This document shows positions 26,601 through 35,070 of a DNA stretch of 64,000 nucleotides, in pieces. This stretch comes from Ezakiella coagulans (lineage in GTDB: Bacteria > Bacillota > Clostridia > Tissierellales > Peptoniphilaceae). The notes beneath the pieces are model-generated. The model made no database searches and had not been told where the DNA came from. It worked only from the letters and a program-made list of their open reading frames with translations. Positions within the stretch are counted from its first letter, which is position 1. Each line of letters begins with the position of its first letter. The translations under genes and the position numbers were made by a program. The stretch covers positions 17,023-81,022 of the forward strand of contig NZ_QEKV01000007.1 of assembly GCF_003096635.1 (NCBI RefSeq), written 5' to 3'.

Positions 26601-28613
26601 TCTAAGGAAAATATGGCTGAGTTTTTGAAATATGCGGATGAAGAAAACCTTGAAGCTACACATGTTGCAGATGTAACCGATACAGGCAGAGTTAAAATGT
26701 ACTATGATGACAAAATTGCTTGCGACATGAGCCGTGAATTTATGGACTCAACGGGTGCACCGAGAAAGCAAAAAGTTGTTGTGGATTCAAACGAGTCTGT
26801 AAAATATTTCGATGAAAAGAATGAACATGATTTAAATAAATATCTCTTAGAAGAGATTAAAGGAATCAACCACGCATCAAAGAAAAATCTTTTGGAACAT
26901 TTCGACTTTTCTGTAGGAAGAGCTACATCCATGATGCCGCTTGGAGGAAAAAATCAAATCACTCCAATCAATTCAATGGTTGCAAAGATTCCTTCAAAAA
27001 CAGATTTAACAAACACTGTAAGTTATATGAGCTTCGGATTTATTCCTGAACTCAGTGCAGAAGATCCATTCTTAGGCGGTTATTATGCAGTTTTAATTTC
27101 AGTATTGAAAGCTGTTGCAACGGGAGCACCTCTAAGCACAATACGCCTTTCATATCAAGAATACTTTGAAAAGCTCGAAGATGCACCTGAAAAATGGCAA
27201 AAACCTTTCATCGCTCTCTTGGGTGCAATGAAAGCTTCGAGCCTTACACAAACACCGCCTATAGGAGGAAAAGACTCAATGAGCGGAAGTTTTGAAAATC
27301 TTCACGTTCCACCGACACTCATCAGTTTTGCAGTCGGTTATGGCGACAAAAAAGCTGTGACAACTTCTGAACTCAAAGGCGGATATAAGCTCGGTATTGT
27401 TAGAAACGAAATTGAAAACGGACTTGTCGATGAAAATATATTCTTAAAGAATTTAAATCTCATCGAAGCAGAAATAAAGAGCGGCAATATTAAGACGGCA
27501 TATGTTGTCGACAGAGAAAATATTTTGCTTTCTCTAATGAAGATGAGTTTCGGAAATGATATTGGATTTGACGCTACACTCGATGCAAAAACTTTACTTT
27601 CAAACAGACCACTCGATGTCATTGTTGAATATGAAAATGAATTCGACGGTGTTACAAATATAGGTTCAACCGGCGGGGAAGAGTTTATAGTAAATGGAAC
27701 AGCGCTTCAATACGAATCAATCAAGGATGCTTTCATTCACGGACTCGACGAAGTTTATGGAACGCCGATTGAAAAAGAAGCAAAGGACTTAAATTGGAAT
27801 TCAGCTTCACAAAGAAGAACACATTCAAATAAAAAAGTTGAAACACCGCTTGTAACAATTGCCGTATTTGAAGGAACAAACAGTGAATACGATTCAAGAA
27901 TCGCTTTTGAAAGAGCCGGAGCAAAGGTAAATGAAGTTCTTATAAAGAACATCACACCTGAAATGCTCGAAAGCTCAATTGAAGAACTTGCAGAGTCAAT
28001 TAGAAAATCACAAATGTTCTTTATTCCGGGTGGCTTCTCTATGAGCGACGAACCGGATGGAAGTGCAAAGTTTATTGCAAATGTGCTAAGAAATGAAAAG
28101 GTTTCAAGTGCAATCGAATATCTGCTCGATGAAAATGGACAAGATGGACTTATTCTAGGAATTTGTAACGGTTTCCAAGCACTTATTAAAACGGGACTTC
28201 TTCCGTATGGAAAAATTATGAAGCTTGAAGAAACTTCACCGACTCTAACATATAATGAAGTCGGTCGCCACATTTCAAAAATAATTCCGACAGTCGGTAT
28301 TACAAATGACGGCCCATGGCTCAAGTATATAGAAAAGGATGTCTGTTACAATGTTCCTATTTCACACGGAGAAGGAAGATTTGTTGCGGATGACAACTGT
28401 ATCGAAGAACTTGTAAAGAACAATCAAATTGCATTCAAATATGTAATTAATCCTAACGGTTCAAAATGTGACATTGAAGGCGTTATGGACAAGACAGGAA
28501 AGATTTTAGGAAAGATGGGCCACTCCGAACGTGTATCGGGTGACACATACAAAAACTTCGGTGAAATTGAAATTGAAGAACTATTTAAATCCGGGGTTAA
28601 ATACTTTAAATAA
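23682..28613 (+). CDS. purDL: PurD-PurL fusion: glycinamide ribonucleotide synthetase joined to FGAM synthase
   Basis: One open frame of 1643 codons carries two purine biosynthesis enzymes. Residues 1-418 are PurD (VLIVGGGAREYAIGEK, KADGLASGKGV, EINCRFGDPETQ), which makes GAR from phosphoribosylamine and glycine. Residues 419-1643 are the long single-chain PurL: a PurS-like N-terminal domain, SDHCRHTTFF, NETHNHPTEIEPFGGAQT, GAGGVSVAIGELAD, then a glutaminase with catalytic Cys in LGICNGFQ (about residue 1493) and SHGEGRFV. The joint APMVKRIYVWKK keeps the Met that starts free-standing PurL (ATG at 24936), and AAAGGA lies about ten bases before it, so separate PurL synthesis is conceivable. 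The two enzymes are separated in the pathway by PurN. No other pur gene is in the window. Confidence 0.95.
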   Translation: MKVLIVGGGAREYAIGEKIKSQRGDNVELIFAPGNGGTKLIGKNVDIVDTDISKLLDFAKNEKVEFTIVGPEAPLCEGIVDEFIEAGLKIFGPDKKASKLEGSKEFTKEVLKLENIPTAQYKTFTDSKEAIKYAKELRDKNLKNKVVLKADGLASGKGVIIAEHDDEIEEGIKNVLDNKIFGDQKILIEEFLWGFETSLIGFLDGETIKLFNPTRDHKTIFEGNVGANTGGMGTFTPDFEALAYKEEIDEKIVQPIVHALKKADIDYKGIIFLGLIISEDGPRVLEINCRFGDPETQCLMMNLESDLLDLMIKTTEKNLKNVELVLNDKKIVNVVLASGGYPGDYKKGFEISGLDSVEYSKIYYGGVKEKDGSVYTNGGRVLGICACGDSFDEAMEKAYSDVKKVNFNDVYYRKDIAPMVKRIYVWKKDDFDVPSNSVRNLIKEELGKSFDNLKLYRRYDIDGLTDAEIDNIKDTILREPPVDEIVTGNDAIDLQTKLENSIVIKYKSGQFDQRKKGLLDTIKAVLPESNVDAEVEEVITIPDATDDEIKKIKAILINPVDQEEGELLEIPASLRDMSKRSNEILTYDGFKDMSEKELEEFHDSHSLAMSVADLKTIQDYCKKEDKDPTDTEISILDTYWSDHCRHTTFFTNLEDVEFKNTDSKRDEAIKEAFKKYLEMREKANAKKPVSLMDMSTIQSKLMRKEGKLDDVEVSDEINACTLIIPADVDGKNEEYLLFFKNETHNHPTEIEPFGGAQTCLGGAIRDPLSGRGYVYQAMRITGASDPINDYKLEGKLTQKKIIRDAMKGYSSYGNQIGLPTGYVEELFHPGYKAKRMEVGAVMGAAPRKNVIREKPLPGDVVILLGGRTGRDGVGGATGSSKVHTKDSVKKSGAEVQKGHAPTERKIQRLMRRTEAASLIKKCNDFGAGGVSVAIGELADSLDIYLDRVPLKYKGLTPREIAISESQERMAVVVSKENMAEFLKYADEENLEATHVADVTDTGRVKMYYDDKIACDMSREFMDSTGAPRKQKVVVDSNESVKYFDEKNEHDLNKYLLEEIKGINHASKKNLLEHFDFSVGRATSMMPLGGKNQITPINSMVAKIPSKTDLTNTVSYMSFGFIPELSAEDPFLGGYYAVLISVLKAVATGAPLSTIRLSYQEYFEKLEDAPEKWQKPFIALLGAMKASSLTQTPPIGGKDSMSGSFENLHVPPTLISFAVGYGDKKAVTTSELKGGYKLGIVRNEIENGLVDENIFLKNLNLIEAEIKSGNIKTAYVVDRENILLSLMKMSFGNDIGFDATLDAKTLLSNRPLDVIVEYENEFDGVTNIGSTGGEEFIVNGTALQYESIKDAFIHGLDEVYGTPIEKEAKDLNWNSASQRRTHSNKKVETPLVTIAVFEGTNSEYDSRIAFERAGAKVNEVLIKNITPEMLESSIEELAESIRKSQMFFIPGGFSMSDEPDGSAKFIANVLRNEKVSSAIEYLLDENGQDGLILGICNGFQALIKTGLLPYGKIMKLEETSPTLTYNEVGRHISKIIPTVGITNDGPWLKYIEKDVCYNVPISHGEGRFVADDNCIEELVKNNQIAFKYVINPNGSKCDIEGVMDKTGKILGKMGHSERVSGDTYKNFGEIEIEELFKSGVKYFK

Positions 28614-28623
28614 AATATGTATG

Positions 28624-28658
28624 AAAAAAGCAAGATATGAATTCATATCTTGCTTTTA
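28624..28658. terminator. Bidirectional terminator after purDL
   Basis: A perfect palindrome GCAAGATATGAATTCATATCTTGC is flanked by an A-run and a T-run. It terminates purDL on the plus strand and the ABC permease gene on the minus strand. Confidence 0.88.
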
Positions 28659-28659
28659 T

Positions 28660-30369
28660 TTATATGTCATATTTAACTAGATATTTTTCAAAAGAGCTTA
28701 CATTTAATGAAAATAATATACATCCAATTAGAATAAGCACAATAGGAATCGAAAGAAGTACAGACGGCAGTTGTAAAATATTGATAATTTTATTTTGTAA
28801 AAGCCTTGAAATCACAAAGTAGAATGCAAATCCCAATGCAAATAATGATAGCGTGAGTTTTAAAACATTCATATTTTGTTTGATTGCATGTTGCGGCGTG
28901 TCCCATTTTAGCTTAGGACTTCTTATATCAAAGAAGAGTCCTAAGTTTGAAATAAAAAATGAGGCGAGCACGAATCCCAATAACCCCAAAATCATCAGAT
29001 AAAAATATTTTCCTAGTGCAATCATAAGAACTATAAAAATCGGAGTCTGTGCAATAATTTTTAGAAGTGTTGATGCAACGATGCGTCCCTTTATTTGGTC
29101 TTTTGAATTTATCGGAAGCGATTTTAGAAGTCTTATGTTTTTTCCTTCTCTTGAAATCGATGTTGCAGATGGATCGTTTGAGATTCCTGAAATCAATGCA
29201 AGTGCGAATCCAACAAGAAAAACGATAACAATTGTTAATAAAAACTCTTTTGATATAAATGGATATATTTTTTCATGTAGCTTGGAAATAAGAGAAAGGA
29301 CCCCACCGTTTGCACCCATATCCTCTTTGGCAGCATTTAAAAATCCAATCACGAAAATGATTATCACGAATACGCCGGTGAACATTGTATTAAAAAGATA
29401 AATCGGTGTTTTAATAATATCAACCATTTCTTTTTTTGCAATTGTAAATGTAACAGATGTTGATTTAACTTTTGCAATATTTACTTTTTTCTTTTTGTTC
29501 GGGCTAACACGATTTTGTTGGAAGCCTTTTAAAAACGGCTTAACCATAAGGTTCGACGTTAAATAGAAGAGGACTGCACACAATCCGACAAGTATTATAA
29601 GTGATAAAATGCTGACACTTTCACCGATAAGTCCTATTGATTTTTGAAACAAGTTATCAAAAGGGAATAGGTACTTGAAAATGTTTTTTGCTTTATCAAA
29701 AGCGATGTTGAAATTTTCTTCGGAGCTAAGTTTTGGAATCACCATTTGATAAAATACAAAAAATACTAAACCCAATAAAAGAGAAATAAATTGAAATTTG
29801 TTTTTTAGGTTTGGAATTTTTGTTATATATTGCATTATAAAAATCGTCACAAGAGAAATAATTGAAGTGATAATTAATGGTATTGCAATGGAACCTATTA
29901 TAAAAAACAAATAATACAAAATACCAGAATTTTTTAGAAGACCATATTTTATTGCTGCGGGATATGAGATAAAAAGATAAACAATAAAATTTGTCGTACT
30001 CATAGAAACTATTTTTGCAGCAATAATGTCCTTTATCTTTATCGGGAGTCTTGTCAAGATTTTTATGTCGTCGCTGAAAAAGAAATTACTCATCGAGGAC
30101 GCAAGCGTAAATATTATAGAAAAAAATGTTGCGGCAACCATAGTTCCTTTGACAATATCTTCAGGTTTTACTCCGGTTGACTTAAAAGCGGGAAGTACAA
30201 CGCTGTAATTTATTATGGAAGCATAAGCCAAAATTACAAGTAGTCCAATCACATTTTTCAATCTTTCTTTAAGAGGTTTTTGTGATCTTGATGGATGAAT
30301 TATGTTGTCGATAAAAGAAAATTGCAAATAAAAATCCTTTTTTATTAAAAGTAAAAGTTTATTTTTCAT
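28660..30369 (-). CDS. ABC-2 type transporter permease
   Basis: The 569-residue protein has about 10-12 hydrophobic segments by eye and is encoded directly after an ABC ATPase gene with an 11-base overlap. It resembles the large putative ABC exporter permeases of Firmicutes, with two similar halves: a first block of membrane helices, a cytoplasmic loop around residues 290-320 (GFQQNRVSPNKKKKVNIAK) and a second block. The exported substrate is not evident from sequence or neighbours. Confidence 0.8.
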   Translation of the reverse strand: MKNKLLLLIKKDFYLQFSFIDNIIHPSRSQKPLKERLKNVIGLLVILAYASIINYSVVLPAFKSTGVKPEDIVKGTMVAATFFSIIFTLASSMSNFFFSDDIKILTRLPIKIKDIIAAKIVSMSTTNFIVYLFISYPAAIKYGLLKNSGILYYLFFIIGSIAIPLIITSIISLVTIFIMQYITKIPNLKNKFQFISLLLGLVFFVFYQMVIPKLSSEENFNIAFDKAKNIFKYLFPFDNLFQKSIGLIGESVSILSLIILVGLCAVLFYLTSNLMVKPFLKGFQQNRVSPNKKKKVNIAKVKSTSVTFTIAKKEMVDIIKTPIYLFNTMFTGVFVIIIFVIGFLNAAKEDMGANGGVLSLISKLHEKIYPFISKEFLLTIVIVFLVGFALALISGISNDPSATSISREGKNIRLLKSLPINSKDQIKGRIVASTLLKIIAQTPIFIVLMIALGKYFYLMILGLLGFVLASFFISNLGLFFDIRSPKLKWDTPQHAIKQNMNVLKLTLSLFALGFAFYFVISRLLQNKIINILQLPSVLLSIPIVLILIGCILFSLNVSSFEKYLVKYDI

Positions 30370-31084
30370 CGTCTGTCAACTCCAAGAAAATCTTTTCGAG
30401 ACTTCCGTCTTCTCCCATTTTTTGTTTTATAGAACCGAAAGTACCGCTAACAACAAGTCTTCCTTTGTTTATAATTGCAATCTCGTCGCAAATATTTTCC
30501 GCAACTTCCATAACGTGTGTGGAGAAGAAGACGGTTTTATCATTGTCAGCCATTTCTCTCATTATCTCTTTCAGTCTGAAACTGCTTTTGGCATCAAGAC
30601 CCACCATAGGCTCGTCAAGAATAAAAACTTCCGGCTCAGTGATTAGAGCAGAGATTATTATAATTTTTTGTTGCATACCGTGAGAGTATGAAGAAATTTC
30701 AGAACCTAGATTGTCTGTCATTTCAAATATTTCAGAGTATTTTTTAATGTTTTCAACTCTCTTGTTTTCGTCTATCTCATAAACGTCGGCAATAAAGTTT
30801 AAAAACTGTATGCCGGACATCTTGTCGTATGCGGTAGGAGTGTCTGAAACATATGCAAATTGTTTTTTTGATTCGTATGGATATTTTTCTACATCGATAC
30901 CGTTAATAAGAATAGAGCCTGATGTAATTGAAAGGGCATTTGTAATCATATTGATGGTGGTTGATTTACCGGCACCATTCGGTCCTAAAAATCCGTAAAT
31001 TTTTCCACTTGGTATAGTTAGATTAATGTCGTCAACAACGGTGTTTTTGCCAAATTTTTTAGTTAAGTTTTTTAATTCAATCAT
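30359..31084 (-). CDS. ABC transporter ATP-binding protein
   Basis: The 241-residue ATPase has Walker A GPNGAGKST (residues 34-42), a degenerate Q-loop region, signature SSYSHGMQQK and Walker B VFILDEPMVGLD, with the switch His in FFSTHVMEV. It pairs with the overlapping permease gene to form an exporter of the ABC-2 group. GGAGAT lies just upstream of the ATG. Substrate unknown. Confidence 0.92.
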   Translation of the reverse strand: MIELKNLTKKFGKNTVVDDINLTIPSGKIYGFLGPNGAGKSTTINMITNALSITSGSILINGIDVEKYPYESKKQFAYVSDTPTAYDKMSGIQFLNFIADVYEIDENKRVENIKKYSEIFEMTDNLGSEISSYSHGMQQKIIIISALITEPEVFILDEPMVGLDAKSSFRLKEIMREMADNDKTVFFSTHVMEVAENICDEIAIINKGRLVVSGTFGSIKQKMGEDGSLEKIFLELTDDEK

Positions 31085-31105
31085 TTTATCTCCTTATTAT
31101 ATAAC

Positions 31106-31138
31106 AAAAGGATAAATTGTAGAATTTATCCTTTTGTT
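31106..31138. terminator. Hairpin between ppdK and the ABC ATPase gene
   Basis: AAAGGATAAATT pairs with AATTTATCCTTT across a short loop (CAAAAGGATAAATTGTAGAATTT region). On the minus strand it lies downstream of ppdK and ends in a short T-rich stretch, so it is a likely ppdK terminator. Confidence 0.6.
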
Positions 31139-31162
31139 ATAGCTTTTTTAGTTTTAATAAAC

Positions 31163-33799
31163 TTATTTATCTCTTTCTTCGAACTTGTGTTCAATCACAG
31201 CTTGAGCAGCAGCCAATCTTGCGATTGGAACTCTGTATGGTGAGCAACTTACATAATCAAGGTTGATTTCATCACAGAATTTAATTGAATCAGGATCTCC
31301 GCCGGCTTCACCGCAAACACCGATATGAATGTTCGGGTTGGCTTTTCTTCCAAGAGTTGTAGCCATGTCTAAAAGTTTGCCAACACCATTTATATCAAGT
31401 GATTCAAAAGGCGAGACCTTGAAGATTTTTTTGTCTAAATATTCGTTGATGAATTTTCCATAGTCGTCTCTTGAATAACCGAAGACCATTTGAGTCATAT
31501 CGTTGGTTCCAAAACTGAAAAAGTCTGCTTCAGTTGCAATTTCATCAGCAAGAAGAGCTGCACGAGGAACTTCGATCATTGTTCCGATTTCATAGTGAAT
31601 TTCTTCACCTTTTTCTTCAAAGACTGTATTTATTTCTTCAAGAATTTCAGATTTTACATATTTCAATTCTTTGAGTTCGCCGATTAGCGGAATCATAATT
31701 TGAGGTTTAACAGTTTTTCCTTCCGCACTTACTTCAAGAGCAGCTTCAATTATTGCTCTTGCTTGCATTCTGTAAATTTCAGGATAGGTGACGGCAAGTC
31801 TACAACCTCTGTGTCCAAGCATCGGGTTGAATTCCTTTAATTCTTCGATTCTTGTTCTTAAAACTTCTTCATCAATTTCCATATCTTTAGCAATTGATTT
31901 AATATCGTCGTCTTTTACCGGCAAGAATTCGTGAAGCGGTGGATCGAGAAGTCTTACAGTAACAGGAAGACCGTCCATTGCTTCAAAAATTCCTTTGAAG
32001 TCTTCTTTTTGGTATGGAAGAAGTTTTGCTAAATATTTTTCTCTTTCTTCCTTCGTGTCGGCGAGAATCATCTTACGAACATTTTTGATTCTAGCTTCAT
32101 CGAAGAACATATGTTCAGTTCTTGTAAGACCGATTCCTTCTGCACCGAATTCTCTTGCGGTTTTTGCGTCTTTCGGCGTGTCGGCATTTGTAAGAACACC
32201 AAGTTTTCTTACTTCATCTGCCCATGACATAAATTTTCCAAAGTTTCCGGTTAGGGAAGGTTCAATCTTTTTAATGTCGCCTAAATATACAGTACCTGTT
32301 GTACCGTCTATAGAAATTATATCTCCTTCTTTGAGATCTCCATTTTTACCTTTAATAATTTTTTTATTTTCTTCGACTCTGAGTTCACTTGTTCCGGCAA
32401 CACAGCACTTACCCATACCTCTTGCAACAACAGCTGCGTGAGAAGTCATACCTCCGCGTGCAGTTAAGATACCTTCAGCTAAAACCATACCGTCGATATC
32501 TTCAGGAGAAGTTTCTTCTCTGACAAGAATAGTTTTGATTCCGGCTTCATGTTTTTCTCGTACAGCTTCAGGAGTAAATACGATTTCACCGGATGCAGCA
32601 CCTGGACTTGCTGGAAGACCCTTTGCATAAGGAACCTTGTCCTTTAATTCAGCTGGGTCAAACTGATAGTGCATAAGTTGATTTAAACTGTTCGGTTCAA
32701 GTTTCATCAAAGCTTCTTCTTTTGTGATAAGACCTTCTTCATACATATCTACTGCAATGTTTAAAGCTGCTCTTGCGGTTCTCTTACCATTTCTGCATTG
32801 TAAGAAGTATAATTTGCCGTCTTCAATTGTAAATTCAACATCTTGCATATCTTTATAATGTTTTTCAAGATTTTCAATAATGTCGAGAAATTGGTCATAT
32901 ACGTTTTTATTTGTATCTTCAAGTTGTGAAATACTTTGCGGAGTTCTTACACCTGAAACAACGTCTTCACCTTGAGCGTTCATAAGGAATTCGCCGAATA
33001 ATTTGTTTTCACCGTCTGACGGGCTTCTTGAGAAGCAAACGCCTGTTCCTGAATTATCTCCCATATTACCGAAGACCATTGATTGAATGTTTACAGCAGT
33101 TCCTAGATTGTCGTCAATTTTGTGGAGTCTTCTGTAAGTCTTTGCTCTCGGATTCATCCATGAATCAAAAACAGCTTTGATTGCGATTTCAAGTTGTTTT
33201 TTTGGATCTGTAGGGAAGTCATCCTTGATGTATTCCTTATATTTTTCTTTATATCTTTTAACTGTTTCTTTAAGGCCTTCAACTGAGACTTCTTGGTCAC
33301 TGTTGACACCTTCTTTTTTCTTTATATCATTAAATATGTCGTCAAATTCATATTTTGGGATACTCATTGCAACATCGGAAAACATTTGAATGAATCTTCT
33401 GTAGCTGTCCCAAGCAAATCTTTCGTTTGATGATTTTTTTACGAGGCCTTCAACGGTTTCGTCATTTAAACCTAAATTTAAAATTGTATCCATCATTCCC
33501 GGCATAGAAAAAACTGCGCCACTTCTTACGGAGAATAGGAGTGGATTTTCATTATCCCCGAATTTCTTTTCGATCTTAGTTTCGACTTCAGCAATCCTTT
33601 TTGTAACTTCTTCCATTAAACCTTCCGGAAGATTTTCGTCATTATTATAAAATGCTGTGCATGCTTCGGTTGAAATTGTAAATCCCGGGGGTACAGGAAT
33701 CCCCAAATTTGTCATTTCACATAAATTTGCACCCTTGCCGCCAAGCAGTGAGCGCATCTTTGCATTACCTTCTTCGAAACTGTAAGTAAACTTGTTCAT
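31163..33799 (-). CDS. ppdK: Pyruvate, phosphate dikinase
   Basis: PPDK interconverts pyruvate, ATP and phosphate with PEP, AMP and pyrophosphate, common in anaerobes lacking or bypassing pyruvate kinase. The 878-residue protein has normal length. It has the N-terminal ATP-grasp region (LLGGKGANLCEMTNLGIPVPPGFTIS, SVRSGAVFSMPGMMDTILNLG), the phosphohistidine domain GILTARGGMTSHAAVVARGMG (about residue 445-465, with the catalytic His and the regulatory Thr two residues before it), and the C-terminal PEP/pyruvate barrel ending GVCGEAGGDP...SPYRVPIARLAAAQ. A short regulator-like gene lies 9 bases upstream on the same strand. Confidence 0.97.
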   Translation of the reverse strand: MNKFTYSFEEGNAKMRSLLGGKGANLCEMTNLGIPVPPGFTISTEACTAFYNNDENLPEGLMEEVTKRIAEVETKIEKKFGDNENPLLFSVRSGAVFSMPGMMDTILNLGLNDETVEGLVKKSSNERFAWDSYRRFIQMFSDVAMSIPKYEFDDIFNDIKKKEGVNSDQEVSVEGLKETVKRYKEKYKEYIKDDFPTDPKKQLEIAIKAVFDSWMNPRAKTYRRLHKIDDNLGTAVNIQSMVFGNMGDNSGTGVCFSRSPSDGENKLFGEFLMNAQGEDVVSGVRTPQSISQLEDTNKNVYDQFLDIIENLEKHYKDMQDVEFTIEDGKLYFLQCRNGKRTARAALNIAVDMYEEGLITKEEALMKLEPNSLNQLMHYQFDPAELKDKVPYAKGLPASPGAASGEIVFTPEAVREKHEAGIKTILVREETSPEDIDGMVLAEGILTARGGMTSHAAVVARGMGKCCVAGTSELRVEENKKIIKGKNGDLKEGDIISIDGTTGTVYLGDIKKIEPSLTGNFGKFMSWADEVRKLGVLTNADTPKDAKTAREFGAEGIGLTRTEHMFFDEARIKNVRKMILADTKEEREKYLAKLLPYQKEDFKGIFEAMDGLPVTVRLLDPPLHEFLPVKDDDIKSIAKDMEIDEEVLRTRIEELKEFNPMLGHRGCRLAVTYPEIYRMQARAIIEAALEVSAEGKTVKPQIMIPLIGELKELKYVKSEILEEINTVFEEKGEEIHYEIGTMIEVPRAALLADEIATEADFFSFGTNDMTQMVFGYSRDDYGKFINEYLDKKIFKVSPFESLDINGVGKLLDMATTLGRKANPNIHIGVCGEAGGDPDSIKFCDEINLDYVSCSPYRVPIARLAAAQAVIEHKFEERDK

Positions 33800-33808
33800 G
33801 TTTCCTCC

Positions 33809-34246
33809 TCATCTACTAATTCTTTTAGAAATAAAAACCGTTGCTTCTTCAATTGCCATCTTATCTAAATCTATAATTGGTATTCGAAGCGTTTTATAAA
33901 TATCATGGGCGTACATAAGCTCGTCAAATATTCTTTCTTCACTTGCGTAATTCGAACTGATACCAAGATTTTCTTCTCGTGACAATCTGTGTTTTCTGAT
34001 TGACTCGACACTTCTTGTAAGACCGAAGGTTTTTTCCCTTGGTAGAGACTTAAACATTTCTGTTAAATTTGCCTCTGGTACAAGTGGAATATTACAAACT
34101 TTTAAATCAAAATAGCCCATATAAAATGAAAGTGGTGTTTTACCAACCCTCGATGGACCAAGCAATATTACGTCCGCATCATTCAAATCTGATAGGATTT
34201 TTCCGTCATCATAATTATGGCAAAAATCAATATTTTTATAATCCAT
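33809..34246 (-). CDS. Half-length PPDK regulatory protein-like (DUF299 C-terminal domain only)
   Basis: The 145-residue product aligns end to end with the C-terminal half of PPDK regulatory proteins: NYDDGKILSDLNDADVILLG matches the KYDDGK..GIRKADICLIG segment of the full-length copy at 57300-58115. It is followed by P-loop GPSRVGKTPLSFYMG, IPLVPEANL, FGLTRSVESIRKHRL and a terminal helix. The N-terminal domain of the usual 270-residue protein is absent. The P-loop reads RVGKT rather than the usual RTSKT. The ATG at 34246 follows GAGGTG; a GTG at 34261 is possible. The position immediately upstream of ppdK suggests PPDK as partner. Whether it is a kinase, a phosphorylase or only a modulator is unknown. 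Confidence 0.8.
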   Translation of the reverse strand: MDYKNIDFCHNYDDGKILSDLNDADVILLGPSRVGKTPLSFYMGYFDLKVCNIPLVPEANLTEMFKSLPREKTFGLTRSVESIRKHRLSREENLGISSNYASEERIFDELMYAHDIYKTLRIPIIDLDKMAIEEATVFISKRISR

Positions 34247-34268
34247 CGTTTCACCTCTCACTCGTTTT

Positions 34269-34297
34269 ATTATACCACATATATATTTTTTTTTAAA
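34269..34297 (-). promoter_or_regulatory. Promoter of the PPDK-regulator-like / ppdK operon
   Basis: Reading the minus strand, TTTAAA and a perfect TATAAT are 17 bases apart, ending 23 bases before the ATG. The -35 box is weak. Confidence 0.5.
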
Positions 34298-34350
34298 GAT
34301 TATAGCTCGTTTATTTTTCTTTGATGAAGCAATAAAAATACTGGTTTTCC

Positions 34351-34379
34351 TTGAAGTTTAAATAATTAAATGGTATAAT
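34351..34379 (+). promoter_or_regulatory. SigA-type promoter for lepB-lepA-hemW
   Basis: TTGAAG and TATAAT are separated by 17 bases, 22 bases before the lepB start codon. It diverges from the PPDK operon promoter. Confidence 0.75.
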
Positions 34380-34401
34380 TAAACGGATAGAGGTGTAAAA
34401 T

Positions 34402-35064
34402 ATGAACGATGATAAAAATGAATTAATCGAAAATAATGATAAAAAATTAATCGAAAATAAAGATGCTTCGGAAGAAGTCTTAGAGCCAATCGAAGATGGC
34501 GATGAAGCTTTTGAAGATGCAGATGAGCAAAATAAAACAAAAAGGATAAAAAAAGAAGTGATTGAATGGATAAAAAGTTTGGCATCGGCTGCAATCATAG
34601 CAATTTTAATTGTAAAATTTGTTTTTGCATTCACGGTTGTTGACGGAAAAAGCATGATGCCTACTTTGCACAATAGAGACAGGCTTATTGAGCTTAAACT
34701 TGATAAATTGTTTAGAAGTTTTAAACGCGGAGACATTGTTGTTTTAAAAGATGAGGTTAAAACAGACGGCAATTACTATGTAAAAAGAGTTGTAGGTCTT
34801 CCGGGCGAACATATTGAAATAGAAAACGGAAGTGTTTTTATTGACGGCGAACTCATTGACGAGCCGTATATTGAAACCGGAATTTATACTGAAGGAAATG
34901 TTTCGATTGATTTATCGGATGAAGAATATTTTGTTATGGGAGACAATCGCCTTCCACTTGCTAGTAGAGATTCTAGAGCATTTGGACCGGTAAATAAAAA
35001 AAGCATAGGTGGAAGATGCGTTTTTAGAGTTTTCCCATTTGATAGAATTGGAAAGTTGAGGTAG
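34402..35064 (+). CDS. lepB: Signal peptidase I
   Basis: Type I signal peptidase cleaves signal peptides of secreted proteins at the outer face of the membrane. The 220-residue protein has an unusually acidic N-terminal cytoplasmic extension (residues 1-45, rich in Asp/Glu/Asn), one membrane anchor (SAAIIAILIVKFVFAFTVV), the catalytic Ser in GKSMMPTL, the catalytic Lys in YYVKRVVGLPGE and the MGDNRLPLASRDSRAFGPV box. It leads an operon with lepA and hemW. Confidence 0.95.
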   Translation: MNDDKNELIENNDKKLIENKDASEEVLEPIEDGDEAFEDADEQNKTKRIKKEVIEWIKSLASAAIIAILIVKFVFAFTVVDGKSMMPTLHNRDRLIELKLDKLFRSFKRGDIVVLKDEVKTDGNYYVKRVVGLPGEHIEIENGSVFIDGELIDEPYIETGIYTEGNVSIDLSDEEYFVMGDNRLPLASRDSRAFGPVNKKSIGGRCVFRVFPFDRIGKLR

Positions 35065-35070
35065 TTATTT

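Noticed and set aside
27755..28324. Long reading frame on the minus strand opposite purDL (189 codons), and similar antisense frames elsewhere such as 3735-4334
   Set aside because: They are mirror images of well-supported genes, have no ribosome-binding sites and no recognisable protein features.
23682..28613. PurD-PurL as two genes with a sequencing error removing the stop
   Set aside because: The reading frame is continuous with no shift at the joint and both parts are complete. An error removing a stop cannot be excluded without other data, but nothing in the sequence indicates one.
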